Assembly: GCF_006351925.1 (NCBI RefSeq)
Contig: NZ_CP040924.1
Coordinates: forward strand, 1,510,001 to 1,574,000
Reading direction: 5' to 3'
DNA: 64,000 bases
From: Clostridium thermarum
GTDB lineage: Bacteria > Bacillota > Clostridia > Clostridiales > Clostridiaceae
Below the pieces are notes generated by a model. The model made no database searches. It worked only from the letters and a program-made list of their open reading frames with translations, and was not told the origin of the DNA. Positions 1 to 8,619 of the stretch are shown piece by piece. The translations under genes were made by a program, and so were the position numbers. Every line of letters starts with the position of its first letter. The first letter of the stretch is position 1.

Positions 1-1
1 G

Positions 2-334
2 ACGGCTATTGGTCATTGTCCTTGTGAAGTTTCCATGGTCACGGACTATGACAAATTACCTAGCTATAATTTTGAAGAAAAGATTGTTCTGACTACATCC
101 ATGAGAGCGGACTGTGTAGTAAGTTCCGTTACCGGACTATCCAGAAGTAGAAGTGTTGATATCTTAAAGGCCGGCAAGGTATTAATAAATTATAATGAGA
201 TAAGAGAAAAGGATTTTGAAGTAACTATACCATCCACCCTAACTATAAGGGGATATGGAAAGTTTAAGGTTAGTGACGTTGTAGGCAATAGCGGCAGTGG
301 AAGACTTAAGATACTGCTGAAAAAATTTGTTTAA
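2..334 (+). CDS. ylmH: YlmH-type S4-domain RNA-binding protein, C-terminal fragment
   Basis: The reading frame is open from the first bases of the window to a stop at 334, so this is the 3' part of a gene whose start lies upstream; an ATG at 35 is internal. The visible 110 residues contain an S4 RNA-binding fold (around residues 40-90, with the SRSRSVDILKAGKVLIN stretch typical of S4 domains) at the C-terminus, as in YlmH, which binds RNA/ribosomes and is encoded in the cell-division cluster next to divIVA in Firmicutes. The divIVA gene follows directly, supporting the assignment. The N-terminal domain cannot be seen. Confidence 0.8.
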   Translation, partial: TAIGHCPCEVSMVTDYDKLPSYNFEEKIVLTTSMRADCVVSSVTGLSRSRSVDILKAGKVLINYNEIREKDFEVTIPSTLTIRGYGKFKVSDVVGNSGSGRLKILLKKFV

Positions 335-350
335 TATGGGGTGTGTATTA

Positions 351-956
351 ATGAGACTAACGGCAATGGATATAAACAATAAGGAATTTAAAAAGTCCTT
401 AAGAGGCTATAATGCGGACGAAGTAGATGAATTTATCGAGAAGGTCATAGAGGACTATGAGGCCTTATATAAGGAAAATTCCACATTGAAGGAGAAAAAT
501 TTAGTTCTAAGTGAAAGGCTGGAACACTATGCTAAAATAGAAGCAACAATACAAAACACCTTGCTGCTTGCACAAAATGCAGCAGAACAGGCTAAGGTCA
601 ATGCACAAAAGGAAGCAGACATGATCATTAAAAATGCCAATGACACTGCTCAAAAGATATTGGATAAAGCTCATGGTGATGTAATGGCTATAAACGATGA
701 TTATGACAAGCTAAAGCAGGAATTTTTCAAATTCAGAGCAAAGTATAGAAACTTTTTAAAGACTCAAATGGACACCTTTGATGACTTGGAGAAGGACTTC
801 ATCAAAAACTATAATATTGGGTCAACAATAGAAGACAAAAGTACAGAAGTACCGTTAGTTACTGAAAAAGCCTTCGCATTAAAAGAGATTGAAGAAGAGA
901 ATTTTAATAATGAAGAGCTAAACGAGATAAAGAGATTTTTTGTAAAGGATAATTAA
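351..956 (+). CDS. divIVA: DivIVA cell-division initiation/polarity protein
   Basis: About 201 residues. The N-terminus MRLTAMDINNKEF followed by the RGYNADEVDEF motif is the classic DivIVA membrane-targeting domain; the rest is long heptad coiled coil with many Lys/Glu/Ala. DivIVA binds negatively curved membrane at septa and poles and recruits division or sporulation partners. An upstream in-frame TTG at 327 would add eight residues and overlap ylmH, but the family starts at MxLTxxDI, so ATG 351 is preferred. It follows ylmH with a very short gap, as in the usual ylm-divIVA cluster. Confidence 0.9.
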   Translation: MRLTAMDINNKEFKKSLRGYNADEVDEFIEKVIEDYEALYKENSTLKEKNLVLSERLEHYAKIEATIQNTLLLAQNAAEQAKVNAQKEADMIIKNANDTAQKILDKAHGDVMAINDDYDKLKQEFFKFRAKYRNFLKTQMDTFDDLEKDFIKNYNIGSTIEDKSTEVPLVTEKAFALKEIEEENFNNEELNEIKRFFVKDN

Positions 957-967
957 TGATATCAACA

Positions 968-1030
968 TAAATCTCACTCCAAGTATAGATATTATTTTGT
1001 CTATAGAAACTAAGGAGTGAGATTTATATT
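968..1030 (+). terminator. Candidate hairpin terminator after divIVA
   Basis: A 13-bp inverted repeat (968-980 with 1014-1026, TAAATCTCACTCC / GGAGTGAGATTTA) encloses a second small inverted repeat (TATAGA/TCTATA), giving one long hairpin followed by a T-rich tract. It lies between divIVA and the next gene. The weak T tail makes terminator function likely but not certain. Confidence 0.5.
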
Positions 1031-1127
1031 TTAGTTTACATAAAAATTCTTCCATATGACAAAATAACTAATATATAAAGTTAGATAACTTTATAGAATG
1101 CTGAGACTTTGAAGGGGTGGAAGGATT

Positions 1128-1736
1128 ATGAATGATAAGAACTTGAATTACTACAAAAAGAAACTTTTATCCGAGAGGGAAAATGCAAGGAGGTTTCTTC
1201 TTAAATTAAAGGATAATGATATGACCAATGCTCTTTTCGAGACTTCTTCTGAATTGTCTTTTTATGATAATCATCCGGCAGATTTAGCAAGTGAAATGGA
1301 GACTATGGAGAAGGGCAGGGCTCTTAGAGAACATGAGGTCACTATAATAAAAAAGATAGATGAGGCATTAAAAAATATAGAAGAGGGTACCTATGGTACC
1401 TGCAAGAGATGCGGCAAAGAGATACCCAGTGAGAGGCTGGAATTTCTTCCCTATGCTGAGTACTGTGTGCATTGCCAAAATGAATTAAATGCAAAAGCTC
1501 AGAACAATACTGTAGGCAGGCCCATCGAGGAAGACGTACTTGGCTATCCTTTTGGCTATGGCTACAATGACTTTTCTGATGAAGTGGGCTTTGACGCTGA
1601 AGATAGCTATCAAGCGGTGTCAGCTTATAACAGGATAGAAAACACCTATGAGTATCATGAGGACGACGAAGATGATTATGTTGAACCCATTGAGAAAATA
1701 AGCAATGAACAATACAGAAGACAGCTGCCGGATTAA
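1128..1736 (+). CDS. yteA: TraR/DksA-type zinc-finger protein (YteA-like)
   Basis: 202 residues. An N-terminal coiled-coil segment with the HPADLASE motif is followed by a DksA/TraR C4 zinc finger: Cys92-X2-Cys95 and Cys113-X2-Cys116 with 17 residues between the pairs. The C-terminal part is acidic and Tyr-rich. The length and the split of coiled coil, finger and acidic tail match the YteA-type proteins of spore-forming Firmicutes, whose role is poorly defined. The start has a GGGGTGG ribosome binding site. It precedes lspA by 13 bases, suggesting co-transcription. DksA-like transcriptional effect is an inference from the fold only. Confidence 0.8.
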   Translation: MNDKNLNYYKKKLLSERENARRFLLKLKDNDMTNALFETSSELSFYDNHPADLASEMETMEKGRALREHEVTIIKKIDEALKNIEEGTYGTCKRCGKEIPSERLEFLPYAEYCVHCQNELNAKAQNNTVGRPIEEDVLGYPFGYGYNDFSDEVGFDAEDSYQAVSAYNRIENTYEYHEDDEDDYVEPIEKISNEQYRRQLPD

Positions 1737-1755
1737 TTAGTTAAGGGGGATGGAG

Positions 1756-2205
1756 ATGGAAATAGTAATTATTATATTGGGATTTATTTTGGACAGAGTA
1801 ACAAAGATCTTGTCAATAAATCACTTAAAAGATAGCAAGGATATAACAGTTATCAAGAATTTTTTTGAATTTCAATATGTGGAAAACAGGGGGGCTGCCT
1901 TTGGTATTTTTCAAGGCAGGCAGTATCTGCTCAGTATCATAACTTCAATAGTTATCATAGGTGTAATTGTTTATCTAATCAAAAACAGACAAAAATCAAA
2001 GCTGTTGAATATTAGCCTGGCAATGATCATTGGTGGAGCACTTGGAAATTTATACGATAGGATAATCTACAATTATGTGGTAGATTTTATATCTTGGCAT
2101 TATAAGGACGTGTATTATTGGCCAAACTTTAATATAGCAGACATTTTAGTTGTAGTTGGTACTGCATTATTGGCATTATATATAATAAAGGATGTTAAGG
2201 AATGA
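1756..2205 (+). CDS. lspA: Lipoprotein signal peptidase II
   Basis: About 149 residues with four predicted membrane helices. The family signatures are visible: VENRGAAFGIF and GGALGNLYDRI...VVDFI, which hold the two catalytic aspartates (in YDR and VDF). The enzyme cleaves the signal peptide of diacylglyceryl-modified prolipoproteins in the cytoplasmic membrane. An ATG at 1750 touches the Shine-Dalgarno AAGGGGG, so the second ATG at 1756, seven bases downstream of it, is the better start. It overlaps rluD by an ATGA junction, indicating translational coupling as in many Firmicutes. Confidence 0.93.
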   Translation: MEIVIIILGFILDRVTKILSINHLKDSKDITVIKNFFEFQYVENRGAAFGIFQGRQYLLSIITSIVIIGVIVYLIKNRQKSKLLNISLAMIIGGALGNLYDRIIYNYVVDFISWHYKDVYYWPNFNIADILVVVGTALLALYIIKDVKE

Positions 2206-3119
2206 AGGAACATAACTATATAGTAGATGTGGCATATAATGGCCTAAGAATCGATAAATTTTTAAGTATATCCATGGAGGATAAGTCAAGGTCATATATT
2301 CAAGGGCTTATTGAAGATGAAGCAGTTAAGGTTAATAACAAGATTGTTAAGAGTAATTATAAACTAAAGACCGGTGATGTGGTGGAGGCTGTAATTCCGG
2401 ATCCTGTGGAATTGTCGGTAGAGGCTGAGGACATTCCCTTGGAAATACTCTATGAGGACAGTGATGTGCTGGTGGTGAATAAACCCCAGGGGATGGTTGT
2501 ACATCCTGCCGCTGGCAATCAAAGCGGGACTCTAGTAAATGCAATCCTAAACTACTGCAGTGACCTTTCAGGCATCAATGGGGTTATCCGACCGGGAATT
2601 GTACACCGCATAGATAAGGATACTTCCGGTGTGTTAGTAATTGCAAAAAATGATAACTCTCATAACAAGCTGGCAGAGCAGCTAAAGGATCACTCCATGA
2701 CAAGGGTCTATATGGCTCTTGTAGAAGGGGTGCTTAAGGCTGATGAAGGCACTGTAGATGCACCACTGGCAAGACATCCCATAGAAAGAAAAAAGATTGC
2801 TGTTGTCAAAGACGGCAGAAGAGCAGTAACCCATTATAAGGTGGTGGAAAGGTTTAATAATGCCACTTTGGTGGAGTGCAGGCTGGAAACAGGAAGAACT
2901 CATCAAATTAGGGTACACATGGCTCATATTGGTCACCCACTTGTAGGGGATCCGGTATATGGATACAAGAAACAGAGATTTAAGCTTGAAGGCCAGCTCT
3001 TGCATGCAAGGCTCCTTGGCTTTATACATCCTACCACCGGGGAATACATGGAGTTTGAAACACCACTGCCGGATTATTTTAAGAAAGTGATAGAAATATT
3101 GCGAAAAGAGTTGAAATAA
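2202..3119 (+). CDS. rluD: RluA/RluD-family rRNA pseudouridine synthase
   Basis: 305 residues: an N-terminal S4 domain (about residues 10-70), then the RluA catalytic domain with the HRIDKDTSG motif containing the catalytic Asp, and ETGRTHQIRVHMAHIGHPLVGDPVYG. It probably isomerises uridines in 23S rRNA, like B. subtilis YlyB encoded at the same place after lspA. It shares four bases with lspA. The gene ends just before, and overlaps the -35 of, the pyrR promoter. Confidence 0.9.
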   Translation: MKEHNYIVDVAYNGLRIDKFLSISMEDKSRSYIQGLIEDEAVKVNNKIVKSNYKLKTGDVVEAVIPDPVELSVEAEDIPLEILYEDSDVLVVNKPQGMVVHPAAGNQSGTLVNAILNYCSDLSGINGVIRPGIVHRIDKDTSGVLVIAKNDNSHNKLAEQLKDHSMTRVYMALVEGVLKADEGTVDAPLARHPIERKKIAVVKDGRRAVTHYKVVERFNNATLVECRLETGRTHQIRVHMAHIGHPLVGDPVYGYKKQRFKLEGQLLHARLLGFIHPTTGEYMEFETPLPDYFKKVIEILRKELK

Positions 3120-3139
3120 ATAAAGTTATATGCTAATAT
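3111..3139 (+). promoter_or_regulatory. SigA-type promoter for the pyr attenuator/pyrR-uraA
   Basis: TTGAAA (3111-3116), a 17-base spacer and TAATAT (3134-3139). The -35 box overlaps the last codons of rluD. Transcription from here would start just upstream of the PyrR-binding RNA hairpin. Confidence 0.6.
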
Positions 3140-3150
3140 GAATAAGAAAA

Positions 3151-3862
<712 letters not shown>

Positions 3863-3881
3863 TAATTGATTTATTATAAAT

Positions 3882-3914
3882 CTTTTAAAATAGCCCAGAG
3901 AGGCTAAAAGGAGG
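3882..3914 (+). promoter_or_regulatory. PyrR-type RNA hairpin at the uraA ribosome binding site
   Basis: TAGCC (3891-3895) pairs with GGCTA (3902-3906) around the hexaloop CAGAGA, matching the PyrR binding consensus ARUCCNGNGAGGYU with one mismatch. A lower stem CTTT (3882-3885) with AAAG (3907-3910), separated by a 5' bulge, would trap the first half of the AAAGGAGG Shine-Dalgarno (3907-3914). No terminator follows, so control of translation is the natural reading. Confidence 0.75.
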
Positions 3915-3922
3915 AATTATTA

Positions 3923-5206
3923 ATGAGAAATTTTGTTGATGTAGACGAGAAATTACCGATTTTGAAAACAATACCTCTTAGTTTCCAGCACTTATTTGCA
4001 ATGGTAGGTGCCACTATATTGGTGCCTATGCTCACTGGCCTAGATCCGGCAATAGCACTGTTTTGCAGTGGTATAGGTACTTTGATTTATATACTTTGTA
4101 CAAAAGCTATGTTACCTGCCTACATAGGCTCATCCTTTGCCTTCATAGGTGCCATGGCTGTTGCAACATCAAACTATGGTACTAAGGGAATGTTATCCGG
4201 AATAATAGCTGCAGGAGTTGTATATGTAATAGTTGCTGCAATTATAAAGTATGCTGGTTCAAGTTGGTTGGACAAGGCTCTGCCTCCGGTGCTTATTGGT
4301 GCTGTGGTTATTGTAATAGGTCTATCCCTAGCAAGAACTGCTGCAGACTGGGCAGGATTAATTCCTCAAACTGCTGCAGATGGCAGTACATTACCTACGG
4401 ATTACAGGGTATTAGCTGTAGCAACAATTACTTTGGCTGTAGGTATTATAGGCTCAATGTATTTTAAGGGCTTCTTGGGGATAATACCAATTCTGATAGC
4501 AATGGTAGTAGGTTATATTGCAGCCTTCATCTTTGGCATAGTTCCAGAGGAGGTAATAAAGGAAATTATAGAAGCAGATATAATTAGAATACCCACCTTT
4601 ACCACTCCTGAATTTAATTTCAGTGCAATGATTATGATGGCTCCGATAGCCTTTGTTACCTTGGCAGAACATATTGGACACGTGTATGTTACTAACAATG
4701 TTTGCGGAAGAGACTTTACTAAGGAACCGGGACTTCATAGATCAATTCTGGGTGATGGACTAGCAACAATCTTTGCAGGATTAGTAGGAGGACCTCCGAA
4801 CACAACTTATGGTGAAAACATAGGCGTTATGGCAATTACAAGAGTTTACTCCGTCTGGGTTGTAGGCGGAGCAGCAATCATTGCAACTGTACTTTCCTTC
4901 ATAGGACCTGTAGCAATGGTTATAAAAAATATTCCTACTCCTGTAATGGGCGGTATCAGTATATTACTGTTCGGTATAATAGCATCTTCGGGCTTCAGAG
5001 TTTTCGTGGAAAACAAGATTGACTTTGGAAAAAAGAAGAATTTAATAGTAGCCTCTGTTGTAATTGTTCTAGGCATTAGCGGAGCTGTGTTAAGCTTCGA
5101 TGTAAATGGTGCCCCTGTTGATATCAATGGAGTTGCTCTGGCAACCTTAGCAGGAATTATCTTAAACTTAGTGTTACCTGAAAAGAGTAAGACAGAAGAA
5201 GAATAA
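3923..5206 (+). CDS. uraA: Uracil permease (NCS2 family)
   Basis: 427 residues, about 12-14 hydrophobic helices. Family motifs are seen in the first helix region (SFQHLFAMVGATILVP), the substrate helix AEHIGHVYVT and the GGPPNTTYGENIGVMAITRVYS segment that lines the uracil site. It imports uracil with protons across the cytoplasmic membrane. It follows pyrR by 60 bases and has a strong AAAGGAGG site adjoining a PyrR-type hairpin. A strong terminator follows. The substrate could include other nucleobases, but the PyrR context favours uracil. Confidence 0.92.
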   Translation: MRNFVDVDEKLPILKTIPLSFQHLFAMVGATILVPMLTGLDPAIALFCSGIGTLIYILCTKAMLPAYIGSSFAFIGAMAVATSNYGTKGMLSGIIAAGVVYVIVAAIIKYAGSSWLDKALPPVLIGAVVIVIGLSLARTAADWAGLIPQTAADGSTLPTDYRVLAVATITLAVGIIGSMYFKGFLGIIPILIAMVVGYIAAFIFGIVPEEVIKEIIEADIIRIPTFTTPEFNFSAMIMMAPIAFVTLAEHIGHVYVTNNVCGRDFTKEPGLHRSILGDGLATIFAGLVGGPPNTTYGENIGVMAITRVYSVWVVGGAAIIATVLSFIGPVAMVIKNIPTPVMGGISILLFGIIASSGFRVFVENKIDFGKKKNLIVASVVIVLGISGAVLSFDVNGAPVDINGVALATLAGIILNLVLPEKSKTEEE

Positions 5207-5216
5207 ATGTAAAATA

Positions 5217-5250
5217 GGATGTCTCAAGTTATTTTGGGGCATCCTTTTCT
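5217..5250 (+). terminator. Terminator after uraA
   Basis: GGATGTCTCAA pairs with TTGGGGCATCC (with G-U pairs) around GTTATT, followed by TTTTCT. It closes the pyrR-uraA operon. Confidence 0.85.
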
Positions 5251-5334
5251 ATTTACTAGAATCTCCTTACCTGGTACAATGGAAATAATTGATTTTTAAC
5301 TATAAATTATGAATATTTGTATTGGGACAGATAA

Positions 5335-5358
5335 ACATATATTTAGTAAAATATATGT
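5335..5358. promoter_or_regulatory. Perfect 10-bp inverted repeat upstream of the RNA methyltransferase gene
   Basis: ACATATATTT (5335-5344) and AAATATATGT (5349-5358) are exact reverse complements separated by four bases, 40 bases before the start of the next gene. It has no T tail, so it is more like an operator than a terminator. In AT-rich DNA such symmetry can be chance. Confidence 0.3.
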
Positions 5359-5397
5359 TACCCTAATAAAAAACTATACATATAAGGAGAGAAACAG

Positions 5398-6525
5398 ATG
5401 CAATATGACTTAATAGCAACATCTACCTTTGGAATTGAGGCAATAACCGCTTCAGAGTTAAAGGCCTTAGGATATAAGGATATAAACACCGAGAATGGCA
5501 GGGTTACTTTTAAGGGAGACGAAAGAGATATAGCCCGAACAAATATATGGCTTAGGACTTCGGACAGAGTTTTGATAAAGATGGCTGAGTTTAAAGCAGA
5601 AAGCTTTGAAGAATTGTTTCAGGGCACAAAGGCCATAGATTGGTGGAAGATAATACCTGAGAACGGGAAGATGCACATTACAGGTAAGTCAGTAAGGTCA
5701 AAGCTTTTCAGCGTGTCTGATTGCCAGTCTATAGTGAAGAAGGCTGTAGTGGAGGCCATGAAGCGGAAATACAAGAGGGATGTTTTCACCGAAGATGGAC
5801 CGGTTTACAAAATTGAGGTTGGGATATTAAAGGATATAGTAACCTTGACCATAGATACCTCAGGTCCGGGCTTACATAAGCGTGGCTATAGGGAAAATGC
5901 GGGAGAGGCTCCCCTAAAGGAAACACTGGCTGCGGCTTTAGTGCTAATCAGCAAATGGAATCCTGACATACTGCTGTATGACCCCTTCTGCGGCTCAGGA
6001 ACTATACCGGTGGAAGCAGCCCTCATAGGCAAAAATATTGCTCCGGGTTTAAGAAGGAGTTTTGTCAGTGAAGACTGGCCCAATATAAAAAAGAGCATCT
6101 GGCAAGAGGTAAGAAGAGAGGCGGAGGCAGCCATCAATGACAAGGAATTTGTGATCTATGGCTCAGATATGGATGGCAGGGTCTTAAAAACTGCAAGACA
6201 AAATGCCATAAAGGCAGGAGTAGAGCAATATACTAACTTTCAAAAGTTGCCTGTAGAAGAATTTAGTTCTAGAAAAAGAGTGGCCTACATAATAACTAAT
6301 CCTCCCTATGGGGAGAGATTAGGAGAAGAAAAACAGGTGAGAAAGCTTTACGAGACCTTAGGAAACCTGTATAAGAATCATCCGGAATGGTCCTTTTTCG
6401 TCCTGACTTCCTACTATGAATTTGAAAAGTGCTTTAGGAAAAAGGCAGACAAAAACAGAAAACTGTATAATGGCAGATTGTTATGTTACTACTATCAGTA
6501 TATCAATCCTGTGAAGGAGAAGTAG
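5398..6525 (+). CDS. THUMP-domain class I SAM-dependent RNA methyltransferase (RlmL/YpsC-like)
   Basis: 375 residues. The N-terminal ferredoxin-like plus THUMP RNA-binding region (about 1-155) precedes a Rossmann methyltransferase with YDPFCGSGTIPVEAALI (SAM binding) and the NPPYGERLG catalytic motif typical of N2-guanine methyltransferases. It is expected to modify 23S rRNA, like the N-terminal half of E. coli RlmL. Single transcription unit with a AAGGAGAG ribosome binding site; the downstream gene converges on it. Confidence 0.88.
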   Translation: MQYDLIATSTFGIEAITASELKALGYKDINTENGRVTFKGDERDIARTNIWLRTSDRVLIKMAEFKAESFEELFQGTKAIDWWKIIPENGKMHITGKSVRSKLFSVSDCQSIVKKAVVEAMKRKYKRDVFTEDGPVYKIEVGILKDIVTLTIDTSGPGLHKRGYRENAGEAPLKETLAAALVLISKWNPDILLYDPFCGSGTIPVEAALIGKNIAPGLRRSFVSEDWPNIKKSIWQEVRREAEAAINDKEFVIYGSDMDGRVLKTARQNAIKAGVEQYTNFQKLPVEEFSSRKRVAYIITNPPYGERLGEEKQVRKLYETLGNLYKNHPEWSFFVLTSYYEFEKCFRKKADKNRKLYNGRLLCYYYQYINPVKEK

Positions 6526-6530
6526 ATTTA

Positions 6531-6614
6531 AACACGGAAATGACGGAGGTGCCTGAAGACACGGAAAAGTAAAAATCCTTCCGTGTTCTCAGTTCCTCTG
6601 TTTATTCTGTGTTT
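6531..6614. repeat. Long imperfect inverted repeat (element C) between convergent genes
   Basis: About 36 bases (6531-6566) are repeated in inverted form at 6579-6614 with some mismatches; both arms contain the submotifs ACACGGAA and CGGAGG or their variants. It sits between the ends of the RNA methyltransferase gene and rqcH and could act as a bidirectional terminator, or be a member of a dispersed hairpin family. Confidence 0.55.
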
Positions 6615-6629
6615 ATATTTTTTGTTATT

Positions 6630-8396
6630 TTAAGTAACTATAGTTCTGGGACAGAAACTACGTCCCTTTGTCTCCTTTATATCATAAGGATCAACATATA
6701 TAGTTTTATTGGTTGTGTATATAACCATCCCAGGTTTTGCACCGGAAGGTTTCTTTACATTCCTAACTTCTGTATAATCCACCGGCACTTTAGTGGAATC
6801 CTTTGCCTTGCTGTAAAAAGCGGCTAAAACAGCGGCCTCTTCCAAGGTTTTATCGGATATACTACCATTATTCTTAATAATTACATGAGAGCCAGGTATG
6901 TTTTTTGTGTGAAGCCATATATCCTGTCTTTCTGCAAATTTTAGTGTAAGATAATCGTTTTGTATATTATTTTTACCTACGTAAATATCCGCTCCATCGG
7001 TGGATTTAAAGTGGAGAGGTTTTGACTGAGAGGCTTTTGTTTTTGCAGAAATCTTTTTAAACTTTATATATCCCGTTTCTGCCAATTCTCTTCTTATATC
7101 TTCAATTTCATCATAGCTGTCACAATTTTTAACATTGGTAAGTACAGATTGAAGATATTCTGTCTCACTTTCGTTGTTCTTAAGTTGCTCTAGGGCTGCC
7201 TCTTCAGTCTTTTTTAGCTTGTTGTACTTTTTATAATACTGCTGGATATTTTCTGACGGTGTCTTATTTTCATCTAAAGGAATTTTTACATACTCCTCCA
7301 CATCAGAGTAGTAATTATACACTTCAACATACTTATCTCCCTTATTAACGCTGTAAATATTAGCAGTAAGGAGCTCTCCGTAGAGCTGGAATTTATCCTT
7401 CTTTTCACATTCCTTAAGAGCATTCTTAAGGATGGCACTTTTTTTATTACAACGGTCTATGTTGTTGGTTATCAGTTTTTGCAGGTCTGCACTCTTTTGG
7501 TTCAACCTATCCTGCTTATCCTTAACATAGTAAAAGGTATCGAGAAGTTTGCTGGCGCTGTCGAAGACGACCACTTTATAGTCTTTTGGCTGTGTCAAAG
7601 GAAAACAATAAAAGTCCTTATAATTGCCGGTATCATCGGTATAGAGAGTGAAGGTGAAGTTTTCTGATTTTAACCCATCGAAGAAGTTCTTAAAAAAGAT
7701 ATATAATTTATCCACTGACTCTACTGTTATTTTTTTAGTATCCTGAGTTAACCTGTTGTACAACTCCGTAGATAAAGTGCCACTTACGCCTACAAATAAA
7801 TTTGAAAAGCTATTAGGCAATAATTCAACAATATCGTAACTGATTTTATCTTGCAAATCTTTTAAGGAAAAATCAAAAGGATTTAACTTTTCTGATTCCG
7901 GAGGATATTTGTATTTTATACCGGGATAAAGACTTCGATAAGAGTTTATATCAGGTGTTATATGTTTGATGCTGTCCATGACAATACCGTCTCTTTTACG
8001 TACAAGAGTAATGTTACTGTGTCTACCCATTATCTCTATTATTAAACTATAGATGCTGTCAAAGCCCATCTCATCGGTACTTTCAAAATCTATGGTCAAT
8101 ATCCTGTCGGAAGACATTTGCTGGATACCTATGATTTTACCACCTAGCAGATATTTTCTTAGCAGCATACAAAACATTGGGGGCTGCATTGGGTTTTGCT
8201 TATTTCTATCGGTAAAATGTATTCGGGGATAGTTGGAACTGGCACTTATCAGCACCTTTCTGTTTTTATTTCCGTTTCTTATTGTTAGAATAATTTCATC
8301 CTTTTCAGGCTGATTAACTTTATCTACTTTCCCGTTTAACAGATCATTTTTTAACTCCAAGGATAAGGCATATAGAAATATACCATCAAAAGCCAT
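6630..8396 (-). CDS. rqcH: RqcH/NEMF-family ribosome quality-control protein (NFACT; formerly FbpA)
   Basis: About 588 residues. It begins with MAFDGIFLYALSLEL, the standard NFACT-N start, has a long central coiled coil (around residues 290-440), and ends with the NFACT-R domain including GSHVIIKN and PGMVIYTTNKTIYVDP. RqcH binds obstructed 50S subunits carrying peptidyl-tRNA and adds C-terminal Ala tails that mark nascent chains for degradation. A GTG three codons upstream exists, but the ATG at 8396 has the better spacing from AAAGGGTGG. Older annotations call it a fibronectin-binding protein. Confidence 0.9.
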   Translation of the reverse strand: MAFDGIFLYALSLELKNDLLNGKVDKVNQPEKDEIILTIRNGNKNRKVLISASSNYPRIHFTDRNKQNPMQPPMFCMLLRKYLLGGKIIGIQQMSSDRILTIDFESTDEMGFDSIYSLIIEIMGRHSNITLVRKRDGIVMDSIKHITPDINSYRSLYPGIKYKYPPESEKLNPFDFSLKDLQDKISYDIVELLPNSFSNLFVGVSGTLSTELYNRLTQDTKKITVESVDKLYIFFKNFFDGLKSENFTFTLYTDDTGNYKDFYCFPLTQPKDYKVVVFDSASKLLDTFYYVKDKQDRLNQKSADLQKLITNNIDRCNKKSAILKNALKECEKKDKFQLYGELLTANIYSVNKGDKYVEVYNYYSDVEEYVKIPLDENKTPSENIQQYYKKYNKLKKTEEAALEQLKNNESETEYLQSVLTNVKNCDSYDEIEDIRRELAETGYIKFKKISAKTKASQSKPLHFKSTDGADIYVGKNNIQNDYLTLKFAERQDIWLHTKNIPGSHVIIKNNGSISDKTLEEAAVLAAFYSKAKDSTKVPVDYTEVRNVKKPSGAKPGMVIYTTNKTIYVDPYDIKETKGRSFCPRTIVT

Positions 8397-8619
8397 AATA
8401 ACCACCCTTTCCTCTTAGGAAAATTCTCTATGGAAGCCCTCAGAACCTCCATACAGAATATAATGATTTAATGTTAAGATAAATAAAACGGAGTTGTCAA
8501 GTGGGGATTAAAAATAGAAGGAACTTCGGAAATTGATACAAAATATCTCAAAAAATATAACGCAAATGTTTAAAAAGAAAATAATGGTAAATAATATTTT
8601 ATGTGTGAGGTGAGACCAT

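Noticed and set aside
4264..5127. Several frames on both strands inside uraA
   Set aside because: The uraA frame has full family motifs across the region; the others are shadows.
5335..5358. Perfect inverted repeat read as a terminator
   Set aside because: No T tract and location just before a gene make an operator more plausible; significance in AT-rich DNA is low.
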